64,000 nt of DNA. Source: Sinelater perroti (lineage: Eukaryota > Arthropoda > Insecta > Coleoptera > Elateridae). Position numbers and translations under genes: made by a program. The DNA lies in assembly GCA_036346155.1 (NCBI GenBank), contig JARFIY010000361.1:943501-1007500 (forward strand), in the 5' to 3' direction. Shown here one piece after another: positions 43,836 through 54,404 of the stretch (positions are counted from its first letter, which is position 1; the number at the start of each line of letters is the position of its first letter). Below the pieces are notes generated by a model. The model was not told the DNA's origin. It saw only the letters and a program-made list of their open reading frames with translations, and made no database searches.

Positions 43836-43921
43836 CTTCTCCCTTAGCAATCCTTATGTTTATCTTCGTTTGTCCAGTTTACATTTTGTTTACATATATG
43901 CCATTTTTTTCTTTATCGTTT

Positions 43922-43932
43922 ACTTTTTCCTT
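43922..43932. repeat. Target-site duplication, left (Jockey insertion)
   Basis: actttttcctt, 11 bases, identical to 48042-48052. Confidence 0.85.
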
Positions 43933-44094
43933 GGAGTCGAGTACGAGTATTGATACGGTGTGGGTGCAACGCGCGCGCTCCGTTATCAGTGCAACACGCC
44001 TGGCCTAAACTGTAATCTTTAACCTTCACTGTGAGTATTCATAGTAATATTAACAAATACATAGAGTGCCAACACCTTATTAAATGATAATAAA
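43933..44094 (+). promoter_or_regulatory. Jockey 5' untranslated region / probable internal promoter
   Basis: Leader from the first base after the duplication to the ORF1 ATG. GC-richer at its beginning (cgagtacgag, gcgcgcgctc). In Jockey elements an internal RNA polymerase II promoter sits in this leader; here that is inferred from position only. Confidence 0.5.
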
Positions 44095-45190
44095 ATGAGT
44101 CTACAGGCACGGACTAAGCGCAAACTTGATGAATTAACACCGCCTCTCAATGAGGTGCAAAAGCGATACATGTGGTCAGCTGAAGAGCTAATCACACAAA
44201 ACAGATTCTACTTGCCCTCACAAAACGATAGCGAAGATAACACAAACAAAAAAATCAACACACCTCCTACAGAACCTGCTACTTCTATTAATAGACCTAA
44301 AATCCCGCCAATATATCTGCACAATGCGATTAATCACAAGGCTCTTGTGGCAGATATTAATAAAATTATCAAAGAACCGTTTACAACAATGTGTACCACG
44401 AATTCGCTACGCATCAACTTATCGGATGTTAACGACTACCGCACTCTCACAAAATTTTATTCTGAAAATGGAATTGAATATCATACATTCCAAAACCCCA
44501 ACCTAAAACCTCTGTCAGTGGTAATTAAAAATGTTCCGTTATCACTAACTACTGATGAAATCAAAACTGAGTTACAAGTACTACCTGTCATCAATGTAAC
44601 ACGTCTACTGACAAGAGATAAAAGCCCTTCCTGTGTGTGCAGTCGACCTAACCAATAGCGATGAGGGCAAAAAGATATTCTCCTTGAAGTCAATATATCA
44701 TTCAGTTGTGACCGTTGAAATGAGAAAAAAGTCAACCAGCTTACCACAATGTCATCGATGTCAACGCTACGGGCACACAAAAAATTACTGCACCCTCACA
44801 CCAAGGTGCATCAAATGTGCTGGAAATCACAATCACAATGAGTGCACCAAGCAACCAACAACTAAACTAACATGTGTCAATTGTGGCGGCGATCATGCAG
44901 CGAGTTACCGTGGATGCAGTCACCATGTTGAACTCCAACAAAAATACTTTAAAAATAGAAAAATAGCCAATAGATCTCACATCAACCCTACGCAAACATA
45001 CGCTGATAAACTAAAAAATAATCCACACGTCAACAACATCTCCTCAAACTCAGCAGCAACACAACCAGTCGAATCCTCTCAGTTATCACATATAACTAAA
45101 ATTATTGTCGATCTTGTAACGTCCTTTCTTCCCCAAATTAAAACATTCCTTTCAACTACCCTGATACCTCTGCTGCTCAATGGATCCTAA
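44095..45190 (+). pseudogene. Jockey ORF1 (gag-like nucleic-acid-binding protein), one frameshift
   Basis: Starts MSLQARTKRKLDELTPPLNE at the first ATG after the leader. The first frame runs to 44658 with IPPIYLHNAINHKALVADIN and LSVVIKNVPLSLTTDEIKTE; the second runs 44633-45190. The switch falls in a short repetitive stretch near 44630 (tgtgtgtg). Three zinc knuckles follow: CHRCQRYGHTKNYC, CIKCAGNHNHNEC and CVNCGGDHAASYRGC (44750-44925). About 365 residues in total, normal for the family. The protein coats element RNA and helps it reach DNA. The stop at 45188-45190 overlaps the ORF2 start by 11 bases. Confidence 0.88.
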
Positions 45191-47901
45191 GACCAGAAGA
45201 GCAATTGAAAAATTAACAATCCTTAATTGGAATTCAAATGGCATCTTAAATCAACGATCTGCATTTATCGCATTTTTTAGCCAAGTACAATGTGGATATA
45301 GCCTGCATTACTGAAACTCATCTGCAAGACCACGATAATCTTAAAATACCAGGATACAATGTATATCGAAAAAGACAGAAACACCACAATAGCTTCAGGA
45401 GGTGTGGCCATTATCATTAAGAGAAACTTAGAACGTGCAAGTATCCCTAATATACTAAATACTACTTTAGAAACAAATACTACTTTGGAATCAAAGTGAG
45501 ACTACATGACCAAAGCCCTCTTATCATCTATAGCGCGTACAGGCAGCCAAACAAAAAACTTAATGAAAATGATATAAAAACCTTATTCAATACAACTGAC
45601 CAAATATTAGTAATTGGAGATATCAACTGCAAACACCGAATGTGGGGCTGTCGAGCTACTAACCCTGAGGGTACAAAACTCGAACAATACTCAACTACAT
45701 ATGGCTTTCAAATTATGCCTCCGAACGAGTATACGTATTATCCTTATCGGGAAGATCACCAACCTGATATACTAGATATTGTTCTTCAAAAAAATTTCCC
45801 AAAACAGATAAATCAAAATGTAGTAATGGAACTTAACTCTGATCATGTACCTGTTAATATCCTTCCTGGGCACACCACAAATTAAACAACCTCCTCAAAG
45901 ACTTATTAACGAACGAATCGACTGGAACAACTTCCAAGAGCGACTAAACTCCAACCTACATGAACCATATAAGTGTGAAAACCCTGACGACCTTGATACT
46001 GCAATTTCTAGCATCACCATGTCAATCACGGACGCTGCCAAAACATCGGTCTCAACTCCTCGAAACATCATACACGCTAACTATAACTACCCACCCAGCT
46101 ATATATTAAAACTGATCAAGACAAAAAGTCAAACCAGGAGACTATGGCTGAGAACTAAAAATCCCGAAGTAAAAAGACTCCTAAATAGCCTCACCCATCG
46201 TCTTAAGAAACAACTGGACGAGTACAGAATTGAGTCATACCGAAAGCATATTGCTGATATCAGCCCTGGAGATCCGGGCATGTGGAAAACTACCAGAAGA
46301 ATTCTGCAACAACATGACGAATTACCAACCATAACAAATGGATCCAATATCCTCTACACTGATAGCGAAAAATCGCAAGCTTTTGCCGATCACCTCGAAC
46401 ACGTTTTTACGCCAACAAACATCTGTGGCACTGCACATGCGCTTCATGTACTAAATCATATCGAGCGCAATCGCCCAGTTATCACAGAAAACATATACCC
46501 TGTATCACCAAGTGAAATAACTCAATTCATATCTGCTCTGCCCAAACGAAAGTCACCAGGCCATGACCTAATAACTAACATTGTCTTTAAACACCTGACC
46601 AAAAAATGTATAGCATACCTCGCATCTATATATAATGCGTGTCTTCGCATTGGATACGGAGCTGGAAACACGCGCACATACTCATGTTTGCAAAACCAGG
46701 AAAAGATAAAAAAGATATTAAGAACTACCGGCCAATAAGCCTACTTACAACTTTATCAAAAATTCTGGAAAAAATTATTCATGTTCGATTATCAAAAATT
46801 GTAGAAACCCAAAATATAATACCAGCATTTCAATTTGGCTTTAAGAAAGGACATTCAAGCTGCCATCAGCTCCAGAGAATTAGCGAAATAATCGAAAATG
46901 GATTTGAAAGTAAATGCTATACAACAATCATCTTCATCGACATTGCGAATGCTTTCGACAAGGTATGGATTGAAGGTCTAATGAAAAACTACTTGACATT
47001 AATATACCAAGTTACTTGCAAGCTACAATATTTTCGTTTTTGGAAGATAGAACCTTCGCTGTTAAGGTCAACTCTGCCATATCTGATATCAAAGCTATAC
47101 ATTCGGGAGTTCCTCAAGGAAGCATTCTTGGGCCTCTGCTATTTAATATCTATACATCAGATATACCAGCAACCGGAGCTTCTATAGCCACGTTTGCGGA
47201 CGACACGGCGATTATCACGCAAAACACGAACTTACACATTGCAGTACAAGAACTTCAACACGCCACGAATACAATTAGTAAGTGGCTTAAAACATGGAAT
47301 ATCCAAGTTAACCCTGCCAAATGCCAAAGCAAAATTTTCACGCTAAGGAGAGACACCTTCCCGCCCAACATCGAAATTGATGGCAAATCTATACCATGGA
47401 ACCCCAGGGATCAAGCGGTAAAATATCTTGGAGTACACCTCGACACACGATTAACCTGGAGCTACCACATAAACAATAAGCTACACCAGGCCAACAACAG
47501 AATGCGTCAGCTATACCCTCTCATTAATCGCAAGTCATCTCTGAAGCCGGAGTGTACCATATTACTGTATAAAACCCTAATACGCCCCTTAATCTTATAC
47601 GCTTGCCAGGTTTGGTGTACTACGTCAAAAACAAACATCAACAAAATACAAAGACTCCAAAATAAAATTTTACGAGTTGCAGTGAACGCGCCTTGGTTTA
47701 TTCCCCAATACCCAACTACACTACGAACTAAGAGTTACATATGTACAAAATTACATCTGTGAAAGTGTTAAAAAGTTTATACAAAACGCGAGTGCGTGCG
47801 ACGGGGTCACCTATTACAACATGTGCAAGCGAAATATACACACTAGGCTAAAACGAAGACTACCCCAAGACATCGTTATCGTAGAAGAGCATAACGATTA
47901 A
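45180..47901 (+). pseudogene. Jockey ORF2 (endonuclease/reverse transcriptase), about seven frameshifts
   Basis: ATG at 45180-45182 begins MDPKTRRAIEKL, inside the end of ORF1. Endonuclease: LTILNWNSNG, DIACITETHLQDH, LKIPGYNVYRK, GGVAIIIKRNL, VIGDINCKHRMWGC, DILDIVL, LNSDHVPV (45200-45870). RT: KRKSPGHDLI (46546), NYRPISLLTTLSKILEKIIH (46723), FQFGFKKGHSS (46830), FIDIANAFDKVW (46932), SGVPQGSILGPLLFNIYTSD (47104), FADDTAII with both Asp intact (47193-47216), VNPAKCQSKIFTLRR, VKYLGVHLDTRLTW. C-terminus LHYELRVTYVQNY to the stop at 47899-47901. About 907 codons. Frame changes near 45270, 45370, 45480, 45880, 46660, 46990 and 47705; the one at 46990 is an A-run one base short. Confidence 0.9.
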
Positions 47902-48041
47902 ACATTAACAATATTAATAATCAAGACGTTACAAATAGTTTTGTCGTGTCATTTACAGTAGTTATTTGTAATATTATTAAACATGTCATGAATAACATTT
48001 TAATTGTTGAGCTGACAATAAAGTCTATTATAAAAAAAAAA

Positions 48042-48052
48042 ACTTTTTCCTT
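48042..48052. repeat. Target-site duplication, right (Jockey insertion)
   Basis: actttttcctt, identical to 43922-43932. Confidence 0.85.
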
Positions 48053-48700
48053 AACCTGCTTTGTTTGCTTTATCCGTCCCATATTAAGGTATTTCCTCTT
48101 TTTGTAATCTTTAGAAGTCTCTCGTATTACTTCATCTTGATTGCTTTTTGGTGATCTTTGGCTCAGATTTCTGCACTTCTTCCTGTATTTTTCTCTCTCT
48201 CTCTCTGTTAGTGCCTCTTTCGTATTAAGTGAAACTTTATTACCTTTTTTAACTGTGTTTTCATTTTCATTTGCTCAATTTGTCTCTTCCTCTTCTTCCT
48301 TACCTGTTTCATAATTTTCAAATGCTTTTAATTGCTTCAGAGAGTAGACTTTCCCATTTACTATTAGTTTATTGTATTTTATGACAGCTAAATGTCCTTT
48401 TGTTCTAATTAGTTTCATATCTTTTACCAATTCTTTCCTTTGCTTTTACATTTGTCTCAAATAATCTTCCTCTATGTAAATTTTTATTCTCTTTAGTTTT
48501 TTTGTTGTTTTAAGTACCTCCGTTTCCTTATATGAATTTCTTACTTCCGTAACAGATAATTGGTCTGCATTTACTCTCTTGCTGCTTCCCGATTCTTCTG
48601 ATTTCATTTACCTCATCTTCCATTCTCATTGTTATTTCCATGTCTCTTAGAATTACCCTCACTTTTTTAATTGCAGATCGCTCTCGACCTTTCATTTATT
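48053..48700 (-). pseudogene. LINE ORF1 (charged, coiled-coil-like), split from its ORF2 by the Jockey insertion
   Basis: Minus strand from about 48696: MKGRERSAIKKVRVILRDME, ITMRMEDEVNEIR, then further lysine/glutamate-rich pieces in changing frames (KKTKENKN, KAKERIGKRYE, RERERKIQEEVQKSEPK) down to the junction. Composition and position upstream of the endonuclease fit a LINE ORF1. The ct-repeat at 48190-48207 is the antisense of its RERERE run. Confidence 0.55.
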
Positions 48701-48704
48701 TAAT

Positions 48705-49020
48705 AAAAACAATAGTTTTAAAACATTTTAAGCGATTTTCTAATTTTTAAATTTAAAATTCTTAAAAATTCGCCTTTTTCCATAAAAATTAATTTCCATT
48801 TTATTTTGTAAAGATATCTCAAATAGAACTTAAGATAATTTGAAAACAATGTTTTTAGAGGGAAATTTAGGAGTGATTTTTATCCCTTTAAATTGCTTAT
48901 GAACAGTTAAAGAAATACATGACTTATTCTATCTAAGTTTCATTAAAATCGGCGACAGACGCATCGATAGTCTTCCTTGTCAGTCACATGCCCGATTTAA
49001 TGTTTCTGCACAAAATAAGT
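48705..49020. other. AT-rich; possibly LINE leader
   Basis: Lies upstream (minus sense) of the LINE ORF1 and downstream of a mariner remnant; no motif seen. Confidence 0.3.
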
Positions 49021-49440
49021 TTAGCGGATGCATTGTAATGAAGTTACTGATTATTAGTTGCACAAAGCTGTAACCGTTTCTGTCATATTGCATGTAGCAA
49101 GCGGTGAAGAAAAGTGAGGTAATATTCTTTAGTAATTATCTGACCTTGCACGATGTTTCCTCTGCTCGATTTACAGTAGCCGCAAAAAAGTTTTGCTGTG
49201 AGACGTTTTATGCGAGCCTCGTAAAAATTGTATGCACTTTAATATTCGGAATCCCCGGATCATCTTCTAGTTTCAAACTGTCAATAGCTGATTTTTGTTG
49301 ATTGATATATCCATCTTTGAAAGCCTTCTGAAACAGCCAAATAATTTCTAGAGACGAATGTTCCATCGTTGCACAAAATTTTATGCAGATTCGCTGCTCC
49401 ACTCGCTCAGTCATTGTAAATGTGCCGATCATATCCTACG
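49020..49440 (-). pseudogene. Mariner transposase, internally deleted
   Basis: Minus strand from about 49414: TMTERVEQRICIKFCATMEH, SSLEIIWLFQKAFKDGYINQ, matching the first helix-turn-helix of a widespread arthropod mariner group; then LKLEDDPGIPNIKVHTIFTR (second helix-turn-helix, middle deleted); then, after a jump past the first catalytic Asp, IVQGQIITKEYYLTFLHRLL, AIXQKRLQLCATN and LHYNAS, matching the segment G-Q-T-I-N-K-E-Y-Y-L...L-H-H-D-N-A. So at least two internal deletions, loss of the first catalytic Asp, and loss of the second (D replaced in L-H-H-D-N). Ends there. Confidence 0.8.
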
Positions 49441-51065
49441 TGTGCTCACTTATTGTGCAGCGGTCTTCATTCACGCATGCGCATTACAGTTCAATCACAT
49501 TAACTGCCAGTTTTACGTCACATCTGCGCAATTATTTTAACATACGCTTAATATTTTAGGAATAGACCTCGTACTTAATTAATATAGCAATAAAAGATTA
49601 AAATAACATTAGAAAATGCTACTTATAAAAATATTATTTTTAGTAATAATATTTATTAAACAATTTATCTAAGAAACGCAATTTAATTTAAGTTATTATT
49701 AACACACAGGAAACATTTTAATTAACAGACCCCCTACAACCTCATAACTGAAATACATTATGTATACATTATAATTAATTTAACTACTAGTTAATCAAAA
49801 TTAAAACTAAAATGACAATAGCTACAGATTAGTTGTTAGTCTACATTCCTTATTACTGGCAGACGCTTTATTAAGGTTTAATTTCAAGACTCTAGCAAAA
49901 TTGGAACGAGAATCTAAACAGCAGCGTTATCTGTAATCTATGGGTTGGTCAAAAAACGAATGCGTCCGTTTTGTGTATACATGTATGAAAGGTAATTTTT
50001 CAGTAAGGACTAAAAATTCTCTTTTAGGTGAACTAGTCAAGCATAATTTGATATTATCAGCAATAAAAATTCGATCATTCAAGACAAGAAACAATACAGA
50101 TGATTGACAATTCCAAATCTTGTGAATATAGTGGTTGTGGTAACACATTCTATGAAAGCTAGAAAAATTTTTGACAAATGATCATATTTGGATATGATTT
50201 ATTGTTATTTTAATGAAAAATAATACCTTTGCAATTTACTAATTCTAGATGTTTAGGTGGCATTATTTGATTTCTCCAATTAACGGTAGTATATATCCCA
50301 ATTAATGATTTTCTTCCTTCTAAGCAATTAAAAAAACAGAACATCTTTAATATTTCATTACTGACAACATGACATACTTTTGATAAACATTTGTCTTAAG
50401 AAATGCTTTGAGCAGATTTATCACGCTTTTTCCACAATCTGTTACCATAGTTAATTGTTTTTTTTTACGATTAAAGAGAGAATTGAAAATATTAACTCAT
50501 ATGGTGCCTGAACATCGAGCTTACTAATGTATCTAAGTCATTTTAAATAAATTTTGACGTTAATAATATCTATATGTTGTGCTTATGTAGTCTCTCATGT
50601 CGTTAGCCGATTAAAATGCCTTTCAAAAACTGGTGTAATGCATCTTTGGCTGGCTTTCCTGAAAATCTATCAAAATTTGGCAAACTAGCTCTGCTGCAGA
50701 TATAAGGCATTTTTTTTCTTTCTTTTCAAAAGTAATACAGCAACATTTGAGAGAAATGTTTCTTTTGATTCATTCTGAAATTGGTACTAAATCAATAATT
50801 GTTAACAAAATGGCACGTTTCTCTTTTAAATTAAAGTTTGAATTGTCCACTGTCAAGTTACATAATAAATTTCTTGTTTAAAATAAAATTAACTATATTT
50901 TAAGACATGCAAGTCTATCTATTAAAAAATATTTTTAGACTCCAGTGCCACTTCCTTGTGGTATTCCTGATAATACAATTTTTGTATCCGTCAAGAAAAT
51001 ATTTTCTTATTATGCAGTGTGTAAATCATTTATAAAAATAACATGGAAAATCTTTTTGATTTTAA
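49441..51065. other. AT-rich, no recognised feature
   Basis: Short frames only; no motif, RNA gene or repeat recognised. Confidence 0.45.
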
Positions 51066-51067
51066 AT

Positions 51068-51741
51068 AAAACTGCGTCGTGGGGGTAAACGGGAGACCCC
51101 ACACCGTTTACCCTTAAAACTGCGGGTAGAGCTACCCCATCCCACATCCTTGGGCAACAGATGCCGCCTGTAGTAATGCCAACACGAATACTATCGACAT
51201 GGAGTATTTGCTGCATCCATTTAGGTCCAAGGCCTACGGAGACGTTAGACTACATGACGTTATTCCGTTAAAACTGCTATGCAGTCTACCCAATCCCTGC
51301 TCAGAGGGCAACGGGCGACAGTAGCAGTAGCGATATGTGGTAGAGGCTCGCCCAAGCGACCTCGACGGCTGCTCGTCCAACGTGGTGGAGGAAAGTCTAC
51401 CAACACGAGTGGGCCTGCATGTACTTCACGGTGCAGGTTCATAAAGGTGCTTCTAGCTACCCAATCCCACAATTGTGGGTAACGGATGTCGCCTGACAGT
51501 AACAGTGGGGTAGCATCAATATGATGTGAAGGAGACGCTCACGCAAGTGACCTCGACGGCTGCTCGTCCAACGTGGTAAAGGAAACTTTACCGACAAGTA
51601 AAACTGCTGGTGGAGCTACCCAATCCCACATTTGTGGGTAACGGATGCCGCCTGACAGTAACAGTGAGGTAGAGGTATCACGAGAGTGACCTCGACGGAT
51701 ACTCGTCAAATGTGGTAAGGGGAACCTTACCGACACGAGGA
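51068..51741. repeat. GC-rich tandem repeat, four imperfect units of about 140-175 bp
   Basis: Units begin at about 51116, 51270, 51443 and 51600, each with aaaactgc or a variant, then gctacccaatcccac, a short inverted repeat (cccacaattgtggg in unit 3), ggtaacggatgccgcctg, acagtaacagtg, gtgacctcgacggctgctcg, tccaacgtggt, a purine-rich ggaaa, and ccgacacgag. A partial unit lies at 51068-51115. Unit 1 lacks the cctcgacggctgctcg block. Very different in composition from the AT-rich flanks. Coding in any frame is not convincing. Could be a satellite fragment or a tandemly repeated element leader. Confidence 0.75.
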
Positions 51742-51744
51742 CTA

Positions 51745-52855
51745 AGTCAAATATTCACTAAATGTTAGAAGACAGCTGTGTGTCATTTTTGTTTCTTTAG
51801 ATCATGGTTTTCTTTTAAATTTTTGATAAATATGTTATATTGTTCCATGTTTAGTTCGTAATAGGTCAATTCTTCTATATACCTGTTCGAACTATTTATC
51901 AACACTCACTAGTTAAATTGAAATTTGTTCTCTTTATAAAACCCAGTTTTCTGTATTTTTTATCTTCTCCATACTTAAATTATTTTAGTGGAAGATACTG
52001 CATTTTCTGTTTCTTCCCCTTACATTAAATCCGAAAGAAATACTTTGAATACGTTTTTCAGCAAGCGCTGACACCTTTTTGGTCTATTTTTTCTTATAAT
52101 AGCAAAAAAGACTGCTATGATCTCATATTATTTTCAGATCTCCATATTGAGTAGCTACATGTTTTAAAATTTTGTTGGATCCTTATGATGTTTTTGGATG
52201 AATAATGGGTATACTGTTTGCTCTTTTTGTAACGTAGTAGTTCACCGTATCAGCTATTCCTCTATCACTAGATTAATACAGCTCTACTCCTCTCCCTTTC
52301 TGTTATTGCTTTCAACAGTTTTCTATGTTTGGATGTTGGTAAGTTTACCAAAAAGATGTTTTATTCCAATGACCATTTGTACCGATTTTAAGTTTTGGTA
52401 TTTTGATTTGACTTTAGTAGTAGTTTTCTGAGACTAATATTATATCTATATAGTGGACCCAAATCTTATTTTCAATAACTTTAGTTTTATGACTAATATG
52501 GAAATTAAATACATGCTCTTAAATTTTTTAATATAATCTATTATACAAAAGCTACAGTTGCATTTGAATGAGTTATGGAGTTTTGGACTTGATTTAGATA
52601 ATAAAAGTTTCACGGGAGACAGATTCCGTCTGTTTGGAGGCGTTTCTTAATTGATGGTGCGGATTATAACTTTCCATATGATAAGTAAGCATTGGCTATC
52701 ATCTCTTGTATTCAGGAATTGAGGGCGTTTTTCTAATTCAATTGCCTTGCGAATGATCCTGCTGATAGAATGAGAAATTGTACAGTGATTTTTACATTGG
52801 TAAAATTGGTAAAGTTGATTTTGTGGCTTGTTTATGGTGTTTGGCAAATGCAAAA
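51745..52855. other. AT-rich, no recognised feature
   Basis: Nothing recognised on either strand. Confidence 0.45.
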
Positions 52856-52857
52856 CA

Positions 52858-53060
52858 GCGCCAGTGTGGCCAAGCGGTTGAGACATTCGGATGCAGTGAG
52901 GATCATTCGCGGAGCCTTCTGATGCCTGGCGGGTGGCTTACTCGGTCGCTAAAAATAATTGAGTACCTCCGTTTATTTCGCATAAGGGGTAATGGCGGTC
53001 GTCTTAGTCGCGGTGCTTGCCAAATCGCCCCGCACCAGAGATAGTGTGCGACGACGGAAT
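52858..53060 (+). mobile_element. tRNA-derived SINE, copy B
   Basis: Head gccagtgtggccaagcggtt (box A-like TGGCCAAGCGG) is close to a serine/leucine tRNA start; the box B region is degraded. Body matches copy A (19866-20105, opposite strand) over acctccgttta, ggggtaat, ggtgcttgc, atcgccccgc, ccagagat. An intact tRNA gene is ruled out by length and lack of a closing acceptor stem. Confidence 0.65.
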
Positions 53061-53064
53061 GTTA

Positions 53065-53485
53065 GAACTGCATTATTATTATAAAAGTCGAGCAGTTATC
53101 GCATTTACGTACAGCCAGAAAGTGCTCATATATTAAGCTTCTATATTACAAAAGCAGCAAAATATCCAAAAACATTATAAAAGTCTAATAAGACTTAAAA
53201 CATTACTTAATATATACTGCAATATATGCTGGTTTGTTTGACTTACATAACTTTTTTGGCAGTCTTTAGCTATTTTATTGTTAGTTGTGAAAACTGTTTA
53301 TATGGTTTTTCTCATTAATATGTAGCTTACTTTATCGGTAAGAACTTTGATCTAAAGCAAGAACGCTTTTTGTTGGACAAGAAGGTCTTGGAACTGGAAT
53401 TTTGTAACTATTTCCAGTTATAAGCGATAACGGTTTGTTGCAATACCTGTATTTTAAAAGCGTAGTGATAACAATTTTAAATTCT
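53065..53485. other. AT-rich, possible 3' part of Penelope copy
   Basis: No GIY-YIG motif could be read here on the minus strand; nothing else recognised. Confidence 0.3.
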
Positions 53486-53489
53486 AGTT

Positions 53490-54400
53490 TTTGTTTTTTT
53501 ATGTTAGGAAGTCAGATGGATTTGGAAATGAGAAATTTTTCAACCTAATGGGTTTGGATAGAATGATGATGGTCTGGAAATTTAGATGACGCTTGGTATG
53601 GATAGATTTTCTATAAACAGGATGATAAAAGCTGTCGTTTACAATTTTTTGAAAATAAGAGGGGTTTGTATGGTAAATTTGATGTTGGAGTAAGTTCGGT
53701 TTAGAAGTAAAGAATTTAGAAAGCATATCTTGTCCATGATGCCAGACAACAAAAGTGTCATCGACATATTCTCTCTAACAGGTAAGCTTAAAGAGAAATA
53801 AGTTCAGGGATTTTGTTTCAAAATAGATTATGAAAAAGAACACTAACAAATGAAAGTAAAGTGGCGAACAAATATTTTAAAAAGTAATATAAGAAGAGGG
53901 TATTTCCCTTTATTTTGTAAGTCGTTTGCAATAATTGTAAGATCTCAAAAATTGAAATATTGGTAATCAAGGAGACGACATCAAAGCTGATCATGATATC
54001 ATCTTTGGATGTAAGATAAGTTTTAAATATTTCTAGAAAATGGTAAGCTTTCTCTGTAAGAAGTTAAAGAATTTAGCGGTAAGATGTAAAGGAACATTTC
54101 CTTTATAGATTATATACAATTTCGGAAGTCTAAAATTTTTTTCTTAATGTATAAGTTATTTTTCAGTACCGGATAGTGAGTTAGAGTAAGGAATGAGGAT
54201 TTTGGCTTTTTCTCGGGGTAGGCGGTGGAATTGTTAGATTATTAGATTTTGGTAAGTTTTCTGGCTTACCGGTATTGTCCGATGTGTTCAGGATGACTAT
54301 AGTATAACCCTTCTCTGTTCATAAAATTATAATGTTCTTTTGTTTTAGAGCTTTTAGGCACGTAATTTGAAAGTTTTAACATTTAACGCGGTTTTGTGTA
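53490..54400 (-). pseudogene. Penelope-like element, reverse-transcriptase remnant (second copy)
   Basis: Minus strand in order: EKGYTIVILNTSDN (54285-54330; family A-D-K-G-x-x-x-V-I-M), a YGLPKIHKGNVPL-type stretch reduced to SIKEMFLYIL (about 54090), FLEIFKTYLTSKDDIMISFD, VVSLITNISIFEIL (53955-54035; palm A Asp intact), then YVDDTFVVWHHG (53730-53770; palm C, both Asp intact) and NPSYFQKI, HPVYRKSIHTKRHLNFQTII (53570-53655). All typical of Penelope RT. Separated by frame changes; the GIY-YIG domain is not found downstream. Confidence 0.75.
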
Positions 54401-54404
54401 GCAT

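Larger units (their letters stand above)
41165..43921 (-). mobile_element. LINE (APE endonuclease + RT), 3' part, split by Jockey insertion
   Basis: Minus-strand ORF2 from about 43830 down to about 41170. It continues on the far side of the Jockey element with its ORF1 (48053-48700). Together about 3.4 kb of element remain. C-terminus ends GRPRRKWLDAVKEDLQEKE then a basic RKREIERE stretch at a (GA)n-like sequence. Clade not assigned with certainty: the coiled-coil ORF1 and RT motifs match LINEs common in insects annotated simply as endonuclease-reverse transcriptase. Confidence 0.8.
43933..48041 (+). mobile_element. Full-length Jockey-type LINE
   Basis: 4109 bases between perfect 11-bp duplications, ending in a run of ten A after acaataaagtctattat. 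Contains a 162-base leader, gag-like ORF1 (44095-45190) and ORF2 (45180-47901), i.e. every part of a Jockey element. Joining the outer flanks rejoins the interrupted minus-strand LINE. Both ORFs are broken by small frameshifts and show few stops in the right frames. A second, older copy lies at 9330-12095. Youngest-looking insertion in the window. Confidence 0.93.

Noticed and set aside
52861..52935. Functional tRNA gene starting gccagtgtggccaagcgg
   Set aside because: Box A resembles tRNA but no acceptor stem pairing or proper box B; the sequence continues into a body shared with another copy, so a SINE is more likely.
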